Assembly (NCBI RefSeq): GCF_010731115.1
Contig: NZ_AP022616.1
Span: 3,720,001 to 3,784,000, forward strand
Length of the DNA: 64,000 bases
Origin: Mycolicibacterium phocaicum
GTDB lineage: Bacteria; Actinomycetota; Actinomycetes; Mycobacteriales; Mycobacteriaceae
Reading direction: 5' to 3'
Under the pieces are notes generated by a model that saw only the letters and a program-made list of their open reading frames with translations, did no database searches and was not told the origin of the DNA. Below, piece by piece: positions 50,091 through 59,800 of this stretch (positions within the stretch are counted from its first letter, which is position 1; each line of letters opens with the position of its first letter). Made by a program: the position numbers and the translations under genes.

Positions 50091-51868
50091 CTAGGAGTCT
50101 GCTGAATTAGTGGGGTTTGGGGCGGGGCGTCTCAAGCGCTCGGTGGCGCGTGGGTGAAGTCAGGCCCGGAGGTCGACAGATGCGAGATCACCCCGCCACC
50201 ATCGACTGTGGCATCGGTTGCCTGGGGTGGCAAGAGGTTGGTCACCTGCTGTTAGGCGATGGCCCAGGTGGTGCCGTTGTGGCCAAGGCCCAGGGCGATC
50301 AGCCGTCGAAGATTCAATGCGGCGGCGCGGTGGTGCAGCCAGTGGTCGTTTTTGAGGGTTCCGCGGTAGCGGACTTTGCGGTTGCCGCGGGCCAGCCAGG
50401 CGATGGAGCGTTCCACCATGGGCCGGTGCCGGCGGTACTCGTCCTGCCAATCGGGGTCGTGGGCTTGGCGGCGGGCGGCACGCATCAGCGGTTCGTGCTC
50501 AGAGACGGTCAGCTGTCGTCCCCGTTTGGCCGTCGTGCACTTGGTCATCAAAGGGCAAGCGCCACAGTATTTTCCGAACTTCACACCACCACGAGGCGCG
50601 ATACCGACAGTATGGCCGGCGGGGCAGGTCACCGTCCGCGCGGTGAAGTCGACGGCGAAGTCATCGATGGTGAACCCACCGGGCACCGCGGCACGCAACG
50701 GCAGCGGTTTGATCACCGCAACATGCTTGCGCTCGGCCAACTCTGCCCGGGCTGCGCCGGTGCCGTAGGCCGAATCACCGAGCACCCGCACCGGGGCATC
50801 CTCATCGGCAAGCAATCCCAGCCCGACGACCGCTTCGTGGTTATCGGGGCCGCTGGCTTTGGTCAGCGCGCAGTCGGTGATGATCCCGGTATCGGGTTCG
50901 ATCGCGATGTGGGCCTTGAAACCGTCCTGGCGCCGATGCACCGTCTTATGAGCGTGCCGGGCCTCAGGATCCACCGTCGAGACGACCCGGTCCGGGGCGA
51001 CCTTGTGGGCGATGCGCCAGTGCCCGTCGGTGCCATCAGAACCCTCAGCCGGTTCGACATCCTGGCCGGCGATCAACGCCAACAGCGCCACCGCTTCGGC
51101 GGCGCGTGGCCCCAGTTCCTGTTCGGGCAGATGCCCCAGAACCCGGTGGGCGTCGCCGACCAGGGCATCGATGAGCTGATCACGGGCAGCCTTGTCGTTC
51201 CAGGCGATCGCTGGTTTACCCGGATCATCGTAATTGTGTGCCGTGCACTGGGTTTCGATGACCTCGGCGGCGCCGGGGACCTCACGCCGGACTCGCCGGA
51301 TCGCGGCGATCAGCTGGGTCACGGTGTCCTGGGTGGCCACCGCGTCGTCGAGGACCGTGGAATCGAGCGCCCGCCGGGTCTTGCCTGCCAACACCGCGGT
51401 CTGCGCGACCACGGTGCGCACGGCCTCGAAAATCCGGTTCGGTCGATCCGAGGCCGCCAGCCGGCGCCGCCAATAGGTCAAGGTGGTGGAGTGAAATGCC
51501 GGTGCGGTGACCGGCAGCCCGCACGCGGCTTTCCACCGCAGATCGAAGGTGACCGCATCCACGGTCTCGTTGTCCGAGAGCCCATGCAACGCCTGCAACA
51601 CGATCACCGAGGCCATCACCTCGGCCGGCACACTGGGCCGGCCCCGCCGCGACGGAAACAGATCCGCGAACATCTCCTCGGGAAACAACTCGTGGCGATG
51701 GGCCGCCAGGAACGCAAACACACTGTCGGGCTTCAGAAGATGCCCGGCCACCGATTCGGCATCCAACAACTCACGCTGATCATCAGAGCGACCCTGCACC
51801 CACCAAGGATCCCAGATACCACCGACCAACCCGCCTTCCGCCACGCGGACTTTTCAGCAGACTCCTAG
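50091..51868. mobile_element. IS1182-family-like insertion sequence
   Basis: CTAGGAGTCTGCTGAA at 50091-50106 and its exact reverse complement at 51853-51868 bound the element. If CTAG at each end is the duplicated target, the terminal repeats are the 12-base GAGTCTGCTGAA. The single transposase is intact. The element lies between the MFS gene and the small kinase gene, 0.7 kb from the 3' end of cwlM. No other copy or fragment is visible in the window. Confidence 0.9.
50252..51844 (-). CDS. IS1182-family transposase (DDE)
   Basis: The 530-residue protein has a DUF772-type N-terminal helical region (RRGRPSVPAEVMASVIVLQAL, LSDNETVDAVTFDLRWKAAC). The DDE core carries Asp in ALDSTVLDD, Asp in VLGDSAYGTG and Glu in MVERSIAWLARG, with a Cys cluster (YCGACPL, C-T-T-A-K-R) in the insert domain. 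The frame is complete and the catalytic acids are present, so the element may still move. GTG start 9 bases inside the right repeat. Confidence 0.92.
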   Translation of the reverse strand: MAEGGLVGGIWDPWWVQGRSDDQRELLDAESVAGHLLKPDSVFAFLAAHRHELFPEEMFADLFPSRRGRPSVPAEVMASVIVLQALHGLSDNETVDAVTFDLRWKAACGLPVTAPAFHSTTLTYWRRRLAASDRPNRIFEAVRTVVAQTAVLAGKTRRALDSTVLDDAVATQDTVTQLIAAIRRVRREVPGAAEVIETQCTAHNYDDPGKPAIAWNDKAARDQLIDALVGDAHRVLGHLPEQELGPRAAEAVALLALIAGQDVEPAEGSDGTDGHWRIAHKVAPDRVVSTVDPEARHAHKTVHRRQDGFKAHIAIEPDTGIITDCALTKASGPDNHEAVVGLGLLADEDAPVRVLGDSAYGTGAARAELAERKHVAVIKPLPLRAAVPGGFTIDDFAVDFTARTVTCPAGHTVGIAPRGGVKFGKYCGACPLMTKCTTAKRGRQLTVSEHEPLMRAARRQAHDPDWQDEYRRHRPMVERSIAWLARGNRKVRYRGTLKNDHWLHHRAAALNLRRLIALGLGHNGTTWAIA

Positions 51869-52031
51869 GGCGCCGCGGAGTCGATCCGGGACCCTTTGGG
51901 TGCCATCTGCTTCCTGGTCCACCAGGCGGGCCATGAGGCGTCAGTGGCGGCCCCACGGGACGCGATGGGGGATAAGGAGTTCGGCGCCGCGTGAGCCGAG
52001 GGAGGCGGGACGGCACGCGTGATGCATGGCA

Positions 52032-52505
52032 TTACCGCGCCGCCTCGGCGATATCGATCAGGGCGTCGATCACCTTCGGCAGTGGCCGGGTCGTGTCGAT
52101 CTCGTGGGTGGCCGACCGCCGCAACAGGGGTTCGACCTCGGCGATGTCGGCCAGGATCCGGGCGCGCTCGTCGACACTCTTGCCGAAGGGGTTGTTCGTG
52201 CGGCGCTGCACCCTGTCCAACACGACATCGGTTGGGGCGGTGAGGAGTACGACCGCGTCGAAGCGGTTGTAGAAGCGCCACTGGTTGGCCACGGTGCCCT
52301 GGACGAACAACGGCCCGTCGCGTCGGCGGTTCAGCAGCTCGTCGATCAGGGACTCACGCCAGAGCGGCTCGCCGTCGACGACGTCGATCCACGCACCGTC
52401 GTCGGTGTCGACGGTGGCATAACCCCGCTGGGCAAGGCCGACGAGTGCCGTCGACTTACCGACCCCGGACATGCCCGTCACGAGGACCGCGGCGTGGCGA
52501 CTCAT
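52032..52505 (-). CDS. P-loop kinase-like protein (AAA/nucleoside kinase type)
   Basis: The 157-residue protein opens with Walker A in VLVTGMSGVGKSTALVGLA. It has an acidic strand (VDTDDGAWIDVV), a lid-like FVQGTVANQWRFYNRFDAVV and VQRRTNNPFGKSVDERARIL, typical of shikimate or adenylylsulfate kinase-like folds. The substrate cannot be named. It lies 111 bases downstream of cwlM and adjoins the IS side. Not part of the M. tuberculosis cwlM neighbourhood. Confidence 0.75.
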   Translation of the reverse strand: MSRHAAVLVTGMSGVGKSTALVGLAQRGYATVDTDDGAWIDVVDGEPLWRESLIDELLNRRRDGPLFVQGTVANQWRFYNRFDAVVLLTAPTDVVLDRVQRRTNNPFGKSVDERARILADIAEVEPLLRRSATHEIDTTRPLPKVIDALIDIAEAAR

Positions 52506-52616
52506 ACCGACTGATTCAACCAGCCTTCACCCGGCGGCGCCGCGAACGTGCAAACAGCGCGCTGCACAACGGATTTGGGCGATCTCACCGCACACTCGCG
52601 GCGGGGACGAGTGAAA

Positions 52617-53810
52617 CTACGCGCCGGCCTGGCCGGCCTGCTCCACCGACATCTCGTGCGCCAGCAGCTCGGCGAACGTGAAAGTGCCTGTGGGACGGTC
52701 GTTCTTGCCCAACAGGTACAGCCGCTTCACGGCAGCGAGGATGCCTTCGGCGATGGAGTCGCGGTGGCCGGGAGAGGTCAGCAGCTCACGGTCGTGTGGG
52801 CTGCTCACATAGCCGATGTCGACCTGCACCGTGGGCATCCGGGTCAGCCGCAGCAGATCCCAGGTCCGTCCGTGGGTCCGGCAGTCGCGGAAACCGCTGC
52901 GCGCCACGACTTCCCGCTGGATGAAGTCGGCGAGGTTGCGGCCGATGGTGGACACCGAACCGTGCGAGTTACCGAAGTAGAACGAGGCGACGCCGTTGGC
53001 GGCCGGGCTGGGCAGGCTGGCGCACCGGAGGCTGATCATCAGATCGGCACCGACGGCGTTGGCCGTCGCGGCCCGCTCGGCGTCGGACGGGCTGCCGCTG
53101 ACGGGGCGCGACAGGAACGTGTCCATGCCGATGGCCGTCATGCGGCCTTCCAGCCGGCTGGCCAGATCCCACAGGACGTCGGCCTCACTGACCGGGCCGG
53201 AGCGGCTGGTCATGATGAGCCCGCGATCGTCACCGCCGCGGCCCGGATCGATGATGATCCGCTTTCCGGTCAGGCGGGGGCCGCTGCGCCGCACGAGTTC
53301 CTCTTCGCGGATGGCGTGCGGCGAACCGCCCGTCACCCGCGAACCGAGGAAGTACAGCGAGCGCAACGTCTCCGGACCGCAGATGCCGTCGGGGAACATG
53401 CCGTACTCACGCTGGTACGACATCAGGCCGTTGTGGGTCTGCAAGCCGAAATGACCATCGACGAGACCGGTGTAGAAACCGAGATCCTGCAGCCGGGCCT
53501 GCAGGGTGGCGACGTCGTCGCCGTACATCGGGGCACCGAACTGGTGCGAGAGCGTGCGCGCCCCCAGCCGGTACGAGGCCTCTTTCAGCGCGCGGTACGT
53601 GGCTTCGCCGACCATGCCGTCGACGAGCAGCCCACGCTGCTGCTGGAAGGCACGCACGGCCTGATCGAGTTCTTCGTCGAAGAGGTCGAGAGCGACGTGC
53701 TTGCCGGTGGTGAGATCCGCGTCGGGACTGTCCAGCAGTCCCAGGGCGGCCAGTGCGGCCCGAATCTCGGTGACCGAACCTCCCCGGTCACCGCGACGCA
53801 GTATCGACAT
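52617..53810 (-). CDS. cwlM: CwlM, regulator of peptidoglycan synthesis (pseudo-amidase)
   Basis: From ATG 53810 the product has 397 residues. Two peptidoglycan-binding type 1 domains (to about 165) are followed by an Amidase_3 fold (from GKRIIIDPGRGGDDRGLI). The usual zinc-binding His of D-P-G-H-G-G is Arg here, so hydrolase activity is doubtful. This fits the known role: phosphorylated by PknB, CwlM activates MurA. The C-terminus ends in GTFTFAELLAHEMSVEQA, a conserved tail. An in-frame GTG or ATG at 53828 is less likely. Confidence 0.94.
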   Translation of the reverse strand: MSILRRGDRGGSVTEIRAALAALGLLDSPDADLTTGKHVALDLFDEELDQAVRAFQQQRGLLVDGMVGEATYRALKEASYRLGARTLSHQFGAPMYGDDVATLQARLQDLGFYTGLVDGHFGLQTHNGLMSYQREYGMFPDGICGPETLRSLYFLGSRVTGGSPHAIREEELVRRSGPRLTGKRIIIDPGRGGDDRGLIMTSRSGPVSEADVLWDLASRLEGRMTAIGMDTFLSRPVSGSPSDAERAATANAVGADLMISLRCASLPSPAANGVASFYFGNSHGSVSTIGRNLADFIQREVVARSGFRDCRTHGRTWDLLRLTRMPTVQVDIGYVSSPHDRELLTSPGHRDSIAEGILAAVKRLYLLGKNDRPTGTFTFAELLAHEMSVEQAGQAGA

Positions 53811-53919
53811 TCCTGGCCTTTCAATCACGGACGCCAGGCGGGCGGACAGCTAGCGCACTGGCGGGACGCCTGCACCCATTGTCGCAGACGCTCCTCAGGA
53901 TTCCGCAACTTCACAGGCA

Positions 53920-53963
53920 GCAGCGGTGCGCCCCGCCGAATCCGGCGGGTGCGCAGCCGCTGC
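53920..53963 (-). terminator. GC-rich hairpin after trxA
   Basis: The arms beginning GCAGCGG-TGCGCCCCGCCG and ending with its near-complement form an almost perfect stem around AATC, just after the trxA stop. No T run. It separates trxB-trxA from cwlM. Confidence 0.65.
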
Positions 53964-53968
53964 CGCGA

Positions 53969-54301
53969 TCAGAGTTCGTCGGCGATTTCGCGCAGCAGGG
54001 CGGCCTTGCCCTTGGCCCCGACGATGCGCTTCACCGGCTCGCCGTCCTTGAACAGGATCAGGGTCGGGATCGAGACGACGTTGAAGCTGCGGGCCGTCTC
54101 GGGGTTGGCGTCGACGTCGAGCTTGGCGACCGTCAGCTCGCCCGCCTTCTCGCCGGCCAGTTCCTCGAGCACCGGGGCGATCATCTTGCACGGTCCGCAC
54201 CAGGTCGCCCAGAAGTCGACCAGCACCGGGGTGCCGCTCTTGATGACGTCGGTGTCGAACGAACCGTCGGTGACGGTCAGCGTTGCGCTGCCCTCGCTCA
54301 T
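53969..54301 (-). CDS. trxA: Thioredoxin
   Basis: The 110-residue protein has the active site [10 protein letters not shown], the cis-proline loop [11 protein letters not shown] and the standard length. It is the orthologue of M. tuberculosis TrxC. ATG 54301 gives the usual start. TrxB lies 40 bases upstream, so the pair is cotranscribed. It reduces disulfides in the cytoplasm. Confidence 0.97.
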   Translation of the reverse strand: MSEGSATLTVTDGSFDTDVIKSGTPVLVDFWATWCGPCKMIAPVLEELAGEKAGELTVAKLDVDANPETARSFNVVSIPTLILFKDGEPVKRIVGAKGKAALLREIADEL

Positions 54302-54341
54302 GTACTGCTCCTCTCGGGTGAACTCTGTGGGGGAAGGACGA

Positions 54342-55280
54342 TCAGCCGTGGTGCTCGGCCAGCCAGCGTTCGGCGTCGATGGCCGCCGCGCAGCCGCTGC
54401 CGGCCGCGGTGATGGCCTGCCGGTAGGTGTGGTCGACCAGATCGCCGGCGGCGAACACGCCGTCCAGCGACGTGCTGGTGGTGCGCCCCTTGACCTGTAC
54501 GTAGCCCTCGTCATCGAGATCGACGAGGTCGCGCACCAGCCCCGACCGCGGGTCGTGGCCGATGGCGACGAACACGCCGGTGACCGGAAGCTTGCTCTCC
54601 TCGCCGGTGGCGGTGTTGCGCAGCAGCAGCCCGCTGACCTTCGAATCGCCCTCCACCGCAACAACTTCGGTATTGGTGACGAAGGTGATCTTCTCGTTGG
54701 CCTGGGCGCGCTCGAGCATGATCCGCGAGGCGCGGAACTCGTCGCGGCGGTGGATCAGGGTCACCGAGCGGGCGAAGCGCGTCAGGAACGTCGCCTCCTC
54801 CATGGCGGAGTCGCCGCCGCCGATGACGGCGATGTCCTGGTCGCGGAAGAAGAAACCGTCACACGTGGCACACGTGCTCACGCCCTGCCCGATCAGCTCC
54901 TGCTCACCCGGCACACCGAGGTGACGGGCAGCCGCGCCCATGGCGAGGATGACGGCGCGGGCCTGGTGGGTCTCACCGTCGACCGTCACGGTCTTGATGG
55001 GGCCGTCGAGGGAAACCGCCTCGACGTCCTCCATGCGCAGGTCGGCGCCGAACCGCAGCGCCTGCTCGCGCATCTCCTCCATGAGCTCGGGGCCGGTGAT
55101 GCCCTCCTTGAAGCCCGGGTAGTTCTCCACCTCGGTGGTGGTCATCAAAGCGCCGCCGAACTGGACACCCTCGAAAACCAGCGGCTTGAGCTGGGCACGA
55201 GCCGTGTACACCGCAGCGGTGTAGCCGGCCGGCCCCGAGCCGATGATGATCACGTCGTGCACGGTGTCTTGGGTGGTCAT
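54342..55280 (-). CDS. trxB: Thioredoxin reductase
   Basis: The 312-residue flavoprotein has [16 protein letters not shown] for FAD, the redox motif CATC in [23 protein letters not shown] for NADPH and the C-terminal [10 protein letters not shown]. It transfers electrons from NADPH to the adjacent thioredoxin. ATG at 55280. Confidence 0.97.
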   Translation of the reverse strand: MTTQDTVHDVIIIGSGPAGYTAAVYTARAQLKPLVFEGVQFGGALMTTTEVENYPGFKEGITGPELMEEMREQALRFGADLRMEDVEAVSLDGPIKTVTVDGETHQARAVILAMGAAARHLGVPGEQELIGQGVSTCATCDGFFFRDQDIAVIGGGDSAMEEATFLTRFARSVTLIHRRDEFRASRIMLERAQANEKITFVTNTEVVAVEGDSKVSGLLLRNTATGEESKLPVTGVFVAIGHDPRSGLVRDLVDLDDEGYVQVKGRTTSTSLDGVFAAGDLVDHTYRQAITAAGSGCAAAIDAERWLAEHHG

Positions 55281-55402
55281 GGCCGCCTTTCATCTGGCTC
55301 TGGTCAGGCTCATACCTGGTTGGCCTGCTGCCAGAGTCGGTACGCCTATAACACCAGGGTAAGTGCCGGTGTTCCCGGCCGTTTGGCGGGCTCCGGGGGC
55401 GC

Positions 55403-56167
55403 TCAGCGGCCCGGTTGTGTCGGTGGCCCCGCAGCATCGGGGATGACGGCGTCGGCGATCAGGCCGGCGTCGGCCTCGTTGCAGCGGGGAGACACCACCA
55501 GGGCCATCACGGCGCCGCCATCGGCCTTCGGGAGCAGCAGGAGCACCTGGGCGCGGTCGTGCATGGTCAGGGTGGCGGCGCCGAGGACAGCCGTCGTGGG
55601 GGCGTAACCGAGGCCCGCCAGGCAGGAGCGCAGGCGCTCCGGTGCGGCGAGCGTCCCCAGCTCGGGTGGCCGGGTGCGCAGGCCCAGGATCTGCCGGTCG
55701 GGCCAGGGCATCCCGGCCTGACGCTGCACCGTCAGTGACGCTGCCTTGGGGCCGGCCGAGATACGGGCCGGTTCGTCGGATCCGCTCAACACCACGACGG
55801 CGCCGATGCCGACCGCGATCACACCCGTCGCGGCGGCGGCGACAACAGCGGGACGTGCGCTCCGCGCACCGTGGCCGGCCGAGCGACCGGGGACGACGGT
55901 GTGCCGTGCCGGCGGGGGAGCGGCGTTGCGCAGGGCGGACCCGATGCGCGCGGTGGCTTCCGGGGGCAGGTCACTCGCGGTGGTGTCGTCGGCCAGGTCG
56001 TGCAGATCGCGACGCACCTGTTCGAGCTCGGCGTAGCGACGGGCGAGTGCCGGATCGTCGCGGATGCGCCGGCGCAACCGGGCGGCCGTGGCGTCGTCGA
56101 GCAGCCCGGCCTGCAGGTCGGCGAGCTGCTCGAGGGAGACGGACTGATCGGCCTGGTCGTCGTCCAC
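55403..56167 (-). CDS. rsmA: Anti-sigma factor RsmA (regulator of SigM)
   Basis: The 254-residue product has an N-terminal cytoplasmic helical region (LEQLADLQAGLLDDATAARL, RRYAELEQVRRDLHDLADD), one membrane helix (about 107-128) and an outside domain of about 120 residues. It lies directly after sigM on the same strand, as Rv3912 does, and lacks a zinc-binding H-x-x-x-C-x-x-C motif. GTG start. The N-terminal part likely binds SigM. Confidence 0.88.
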   Translation of the reverse strand: MDDDQADQSVSLEQLADLQAGLLDDATAARLRRRIRDDPALARRYAELEQVRRDLHDLADDTTASDLPPEATARIGSALRNAAPPPARHTVVPGRSAGHGARSARPAVVAAAATGVIAVGIGAVVVLSGSDEPARISAGPKAASLTVQRQAGMPWPDRQILGLRTRPPELGTLAAPERLRSCLAGLGYAPTTAVLGAATLTMHDRAQVLLLLPKADGGAVMALVVSPRCNEADAGLIADAVIPDAAGPPTQPGR

Positions 56168-56212
56168 CTGCCGAAGCCTAATCCGGCTGGCGTCGGATGC
56201 GGTTCGGCCGTG

Positions 56213-56794
56213 TCAGTCGGCGAGATGTGCCAGTGACTGAGCGAGTTTCGCGCGGGCCCGTGAGCAGCGGCTCTTGACGGTGCCTTCGGCGATACCCAGC
56301 ATCGCGGCGGTCTCGGCGACCGAGTAGCCCTGCATGTCGACGGCGACCACCGCCGCCCGCTGTTCGACCGGCAGCCGCAGCAGTGCCCGTTCGATGACGA
56401 TGGTCGTCTCGATGCGCCGCGCGGGGTCCGCGGTCTGGCAGGTGGCGTCGCTGAGCTCTTCGGTGCGGTGAAACTTGTTGTGGCGCAGCCGATCCAGGCA
56501 GGAGTTCACCACGATGCGGCAGAGCCAGCTGTGGACCGAACTGTCGTGCCGGAACCGCGGCGCGTGGCGGTGGGCTTTGAACAGCGCGTCCTGCAGGGCA
56601 TCCAGGGCGTCCTGCGGATCGTGACTCGTCAGGCGGGCCAGCCGGTACAGCTGGTGGCGGTGCCGATAGAACAACTCCTCGAACGCGTACCGCTCACCGG
56701 CGATGTGTGCCGCGAGCAATTCTGCGTCTGATGCGTCCGTCTGTGGCGCCCCGAAACTCCCCACTTCCGAACCATAAGTCGGGTCTCGGAACAC
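56213..56794 (-). CDS. sigM: ECF RNA polymerase sigma factor SigM
   Basis: The 193-residue sigma factor has region 2 (AFEELFYRHRHQLYRLARLT, DALDALQDALFKAHRH) and region 4 (LPVEQRAAVVAVDMQGYSVA, MLGIAEGTVKSRCSRARAKL). It sits upstream of its anti-sigma gene. The start is GTG at 56794; another possible GTG lies about ten codons downstream. SigM controls late-growth secreted protein genes in M. tuberculosis. No clear SigM-type promoter was found upstream. Confidence 0.92.
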   Translation of the reverse strand: MFRDPTYGSEVGSFGAPQTDASDAELLAAHIAGERYAFEELFYRHRHQLYRLARLTSHDPQDALDALQDALFKAHRHAPRFRHDSSVHSWLCRIVVNSCLDRLRHNKFHRTEELSDATCQTADPARRIETTIVIERALLRLPVEQRAAVVAVDMQGYSVAETAAMLGIAEGTVKSRCSRARAKLAQSLAHLAD

Positions 56795-56819
56795 ACCTGA
56801 CGCGAATTGACCGGAATCA

Positions 56820-56848
56820 CCCTGACCTGCACAGATGGCAGGTCAGGG
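56820..56848 (-). terminator. Hairpin after murJ
   Basis: CCCTGACCTGC and GCAGGTCAGGG form an 11-base perfect stem with a 7-base loop, starting 12 bases past the murJ stop and upstream of sigM. Confidence 0.7.
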
Positions 56849-56850
56849 CC

Positions 56851-56859
56851 TGTGGATAA
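56851..56859 (-). promoter_or_regulatory. Perfect DnaA box between murJ and sigM
   Basis: TGTGGATAA on the plus strand is TTATCCACA on the minus strand. It lies directly after the murJ stop, within the word CCTGTGGATAACTT that also occurs at 25226. Confidence 0.5.
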
Positions 56860-56860
56860 C

Positions 56861-59800
56861 TTAGCCGGCGGCCTTGACGACCACGTTGGAGATGTCGGTC
56901 TTGCTCTTGCCGTCGACGGTCCCCAGCGTGGAGATCCAGATCAGCAGATGCTGTGTCGGCTGCGCGCCCGAGATCGTGATGGTGTTGGTCCCGGGCTTCA
57001 TGGTCGCCGGCTGCGTCAGGACGGTCGTGGCGTCCAAGGAGGACGGGGTGGCCGTCTGGGCCGACCGGATCTGGACCGCGGTGCCGGTGCTGGTCAGGTT
57101 CAGGCTGACCGACGCGACGGTAGTCGCCTGGGGCAGGTTCAGCATGAGGCCGACGCCGTTCTTGAAGCTGGGGAACGGGGCCGGATCGGTGTAGACGTCG
57201 GTGGACCAGGCGTCGCCGGCGGCGCCGGTGATGGCCTTGCCCGCGGTCTCCGGCGAGTCGGCGCCGCCGCCGGGCGAGAACACCGTAACACCAACGGGTT
57301 TCACCACATTGCCGGGCGTCGGGGCGCCGCTGGAGGTCGGATGCTGACTGTTGAGGCCGAGTTGCTGCTTGTCCAGGCCGCCGCCGACGTCGCCGAAGAT
57401 GCCCTTGAGCACCGACGCCAGCACCAGCAGGGCCACCACCAGAATCGCGCCGCCGACGCCCACCCCGATCATCAGGGCCCGGCGCCGCTTGGCGGCGGCT
57501 TCGATGGCTTCGGCATCGGCTTCGTCGAGGACCGCCGAGCCGTCGATGGGCTCCAGCAGTTCGGTGGTCTCGGCGACGGTGGTCGCTTGCTGAAGCAGGT
57601 TCAACAGCGTTGGGGCCGAACGGATTCCGCCACCGTCCTGGACGGCGCGCGCCGCCGCGGCGGAGATCTGGAACGGGATGGTGCCGTCGATCGAGCGCGG
57701 TTCGACGGGCTGGCCGGCGCTGTTCTGCGTCGCGGGCAGCATGCCGCTGAGGGCACCGGCCTCGGGCAGCGGCCACCGGTTGATCAGCAGCGCGTACAAG
57801 GTGGCGCCGATGCCGCGGATGTCGTCCTCGGGCGTGGCCGACGGCAGCGTGCCGGGGAAGGCGAGTACTACGTCGCCCTCGATGCTGACCCGGATCCGGC
57901 CCGGATGGTCGACAGACAGTGCGACGCCGGCCCGGTGCGCGGACTCGGCCGTCGACGCCAGGGACTGGATGGCGCGGGCCCCGCCCATCGGGGACGGATC
58001 GGTGGCCGCGACTTCGGCGAGCGAGCCGCCGCGGATCCATTCGCTGACCACCAGGCCACCATGGCCCAGCCGGGTGACGTCCAGGATCCGGGCCAGCCCG
58101 GGTCCTTCGATATGGCTCAGTTTGCTTGTCCGGGTGAGGATTTCCTGGACCATCGACTCGGGCAGCTCGGCATCGGCGTCGACGAACGTCAGCGCCACCT
58201 GGCGATCGAGCGCGATGTCGAGTGCGTGCCAGAACTGCAGATCGGGTGGTCCGCCGTGGAAGACGAGCAGCCGGTACCGGCCGTCGGCGACGACCGCGCC
58301 GGCCCGCAAAGCGACATCGTCGCCGCCTGAGGTATCCGGCGTGGGGGCGGATCCCTGGTCCGCGGGTGCGTCGGTCACCGCAAATCCTTTCCGAAGCCCG
58401 CCCGTGGTACCACCTTTCGGGTTTGCCCCTGGGGTGGCGGCCGCATCCTGCCGCCGTGGTACCGGAGGTGAATTGCCGTGTCCAGGGTACGGGAACCCGG
58501 CTCTCGCGGAGTCCGGTACAGCAGAGCTGACCTGGACTGCCGGGGTCGGCGCGGGGGTACCGCGGCCCAGTCGGCGCTGTACGAATGCGATGCCTGCCTG
58601 GGCCTCCGGCACCTTGGCGGCGACCAGCACCGCCACGATCACCGGCAGCATGATCAGGCCGAGCAAAACCAGCCGCAGCAACGATCCGCCCGCGCCGCCG
58701 TGCTCGGTCAGCCGGGCGAAGCCCAGCAGCTTGTCGGCCAGGTAGGCGAGCAGGCCGGCGCCGAGCGAGGCGCAGATGGTCACCAGGATGGTCCGGATCA
58801 CCGGCAGCTCGATCATCCGGCCGCCCGGCGGCCGCAGCGCCGACCGCAGCAGCACGTAGCCGACGGTCGCGCCGGCCAGGAAGCCCAGCCCGTTGGCCAG
58901 GCCCAGGTAGCCGGCCACGAGTTCGCGATCGTCGGTCAGGTGGGGGACGATCAGCGAGCCGACGATCTTCACCACGGTGATCACGACGATCAGGACGATC
59001 GGGATCCACGGCTGTTCGCGCGCGTAGAACACCCGAAGTTCCAGCAGCACCATGGAATACGGGATCAGGGTGAACGCCGACAGGGTGATGGCCATGCCGA
59101 GGTAGCCGGCGTCGGTGGCCCCGAAGTTGCCGTACGCGAACAGGGCGCTGCCGATCGCGGGGCCGCCGACGGTCATGAAGGCGACGATCGGGATGAGCGT
59201 CACCATGGTCAGCCGGGTGGCCAGCGAGAAGTCGGCGAGCACCGCGGGGGTGTCGTTCGCGGCGGCGTTGCGGGACAGCCGCGGCATCACGACGGTCAGC
59301 ACCGTCACGCCGATGATGCCGAACGGCAACTGCAGCAGCAGCCAGGCGTAGTTGTAGATCGCGGGGCCGGATGCGGCTGCGTGGCTGGCGATCTCGTTGC
59401 CGACGATCAGTCCGATCTGGCTGATCAGGACGTACAGCATCATGGCCACGGCCATGGTCCCGAACTTCTTGAGCCGCTCGTCGATGCCCCACAGTGGCCG
59501 GAGGTCGACGTGGTGCCGGTGCAGGGCGTACAGCAGCACCCCGGCCTGGGCCACGACGCCGAGGGTCGTGCCGATGCCGAGCACCAGCAGTTTGGCGTTG
59601 CCCATCTCGACGGGATCGATCGAGAGTTCGCCCGGGACAAGCACATACACACCGAGCGTGATGATCGCGACCACGTTGTTGATCACCGGCGCCCAGGCCG
59701 GCGGCCCGAAGACGTTGCGGTTGTTCAGGATTGCCATGTAGACCGAGGTCAACCCGTAGAAGATGATCTGTGGCAGAAGCAGATACGCGAAGGCCCTGGT

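Noticed and set aside
52548..55607. A 1019-codon plus-strand open frame
   Set aside because: It is antisense to cwlM, trxA and trxB, all clearly real; composition is Gly/Arg/His-rich noise.
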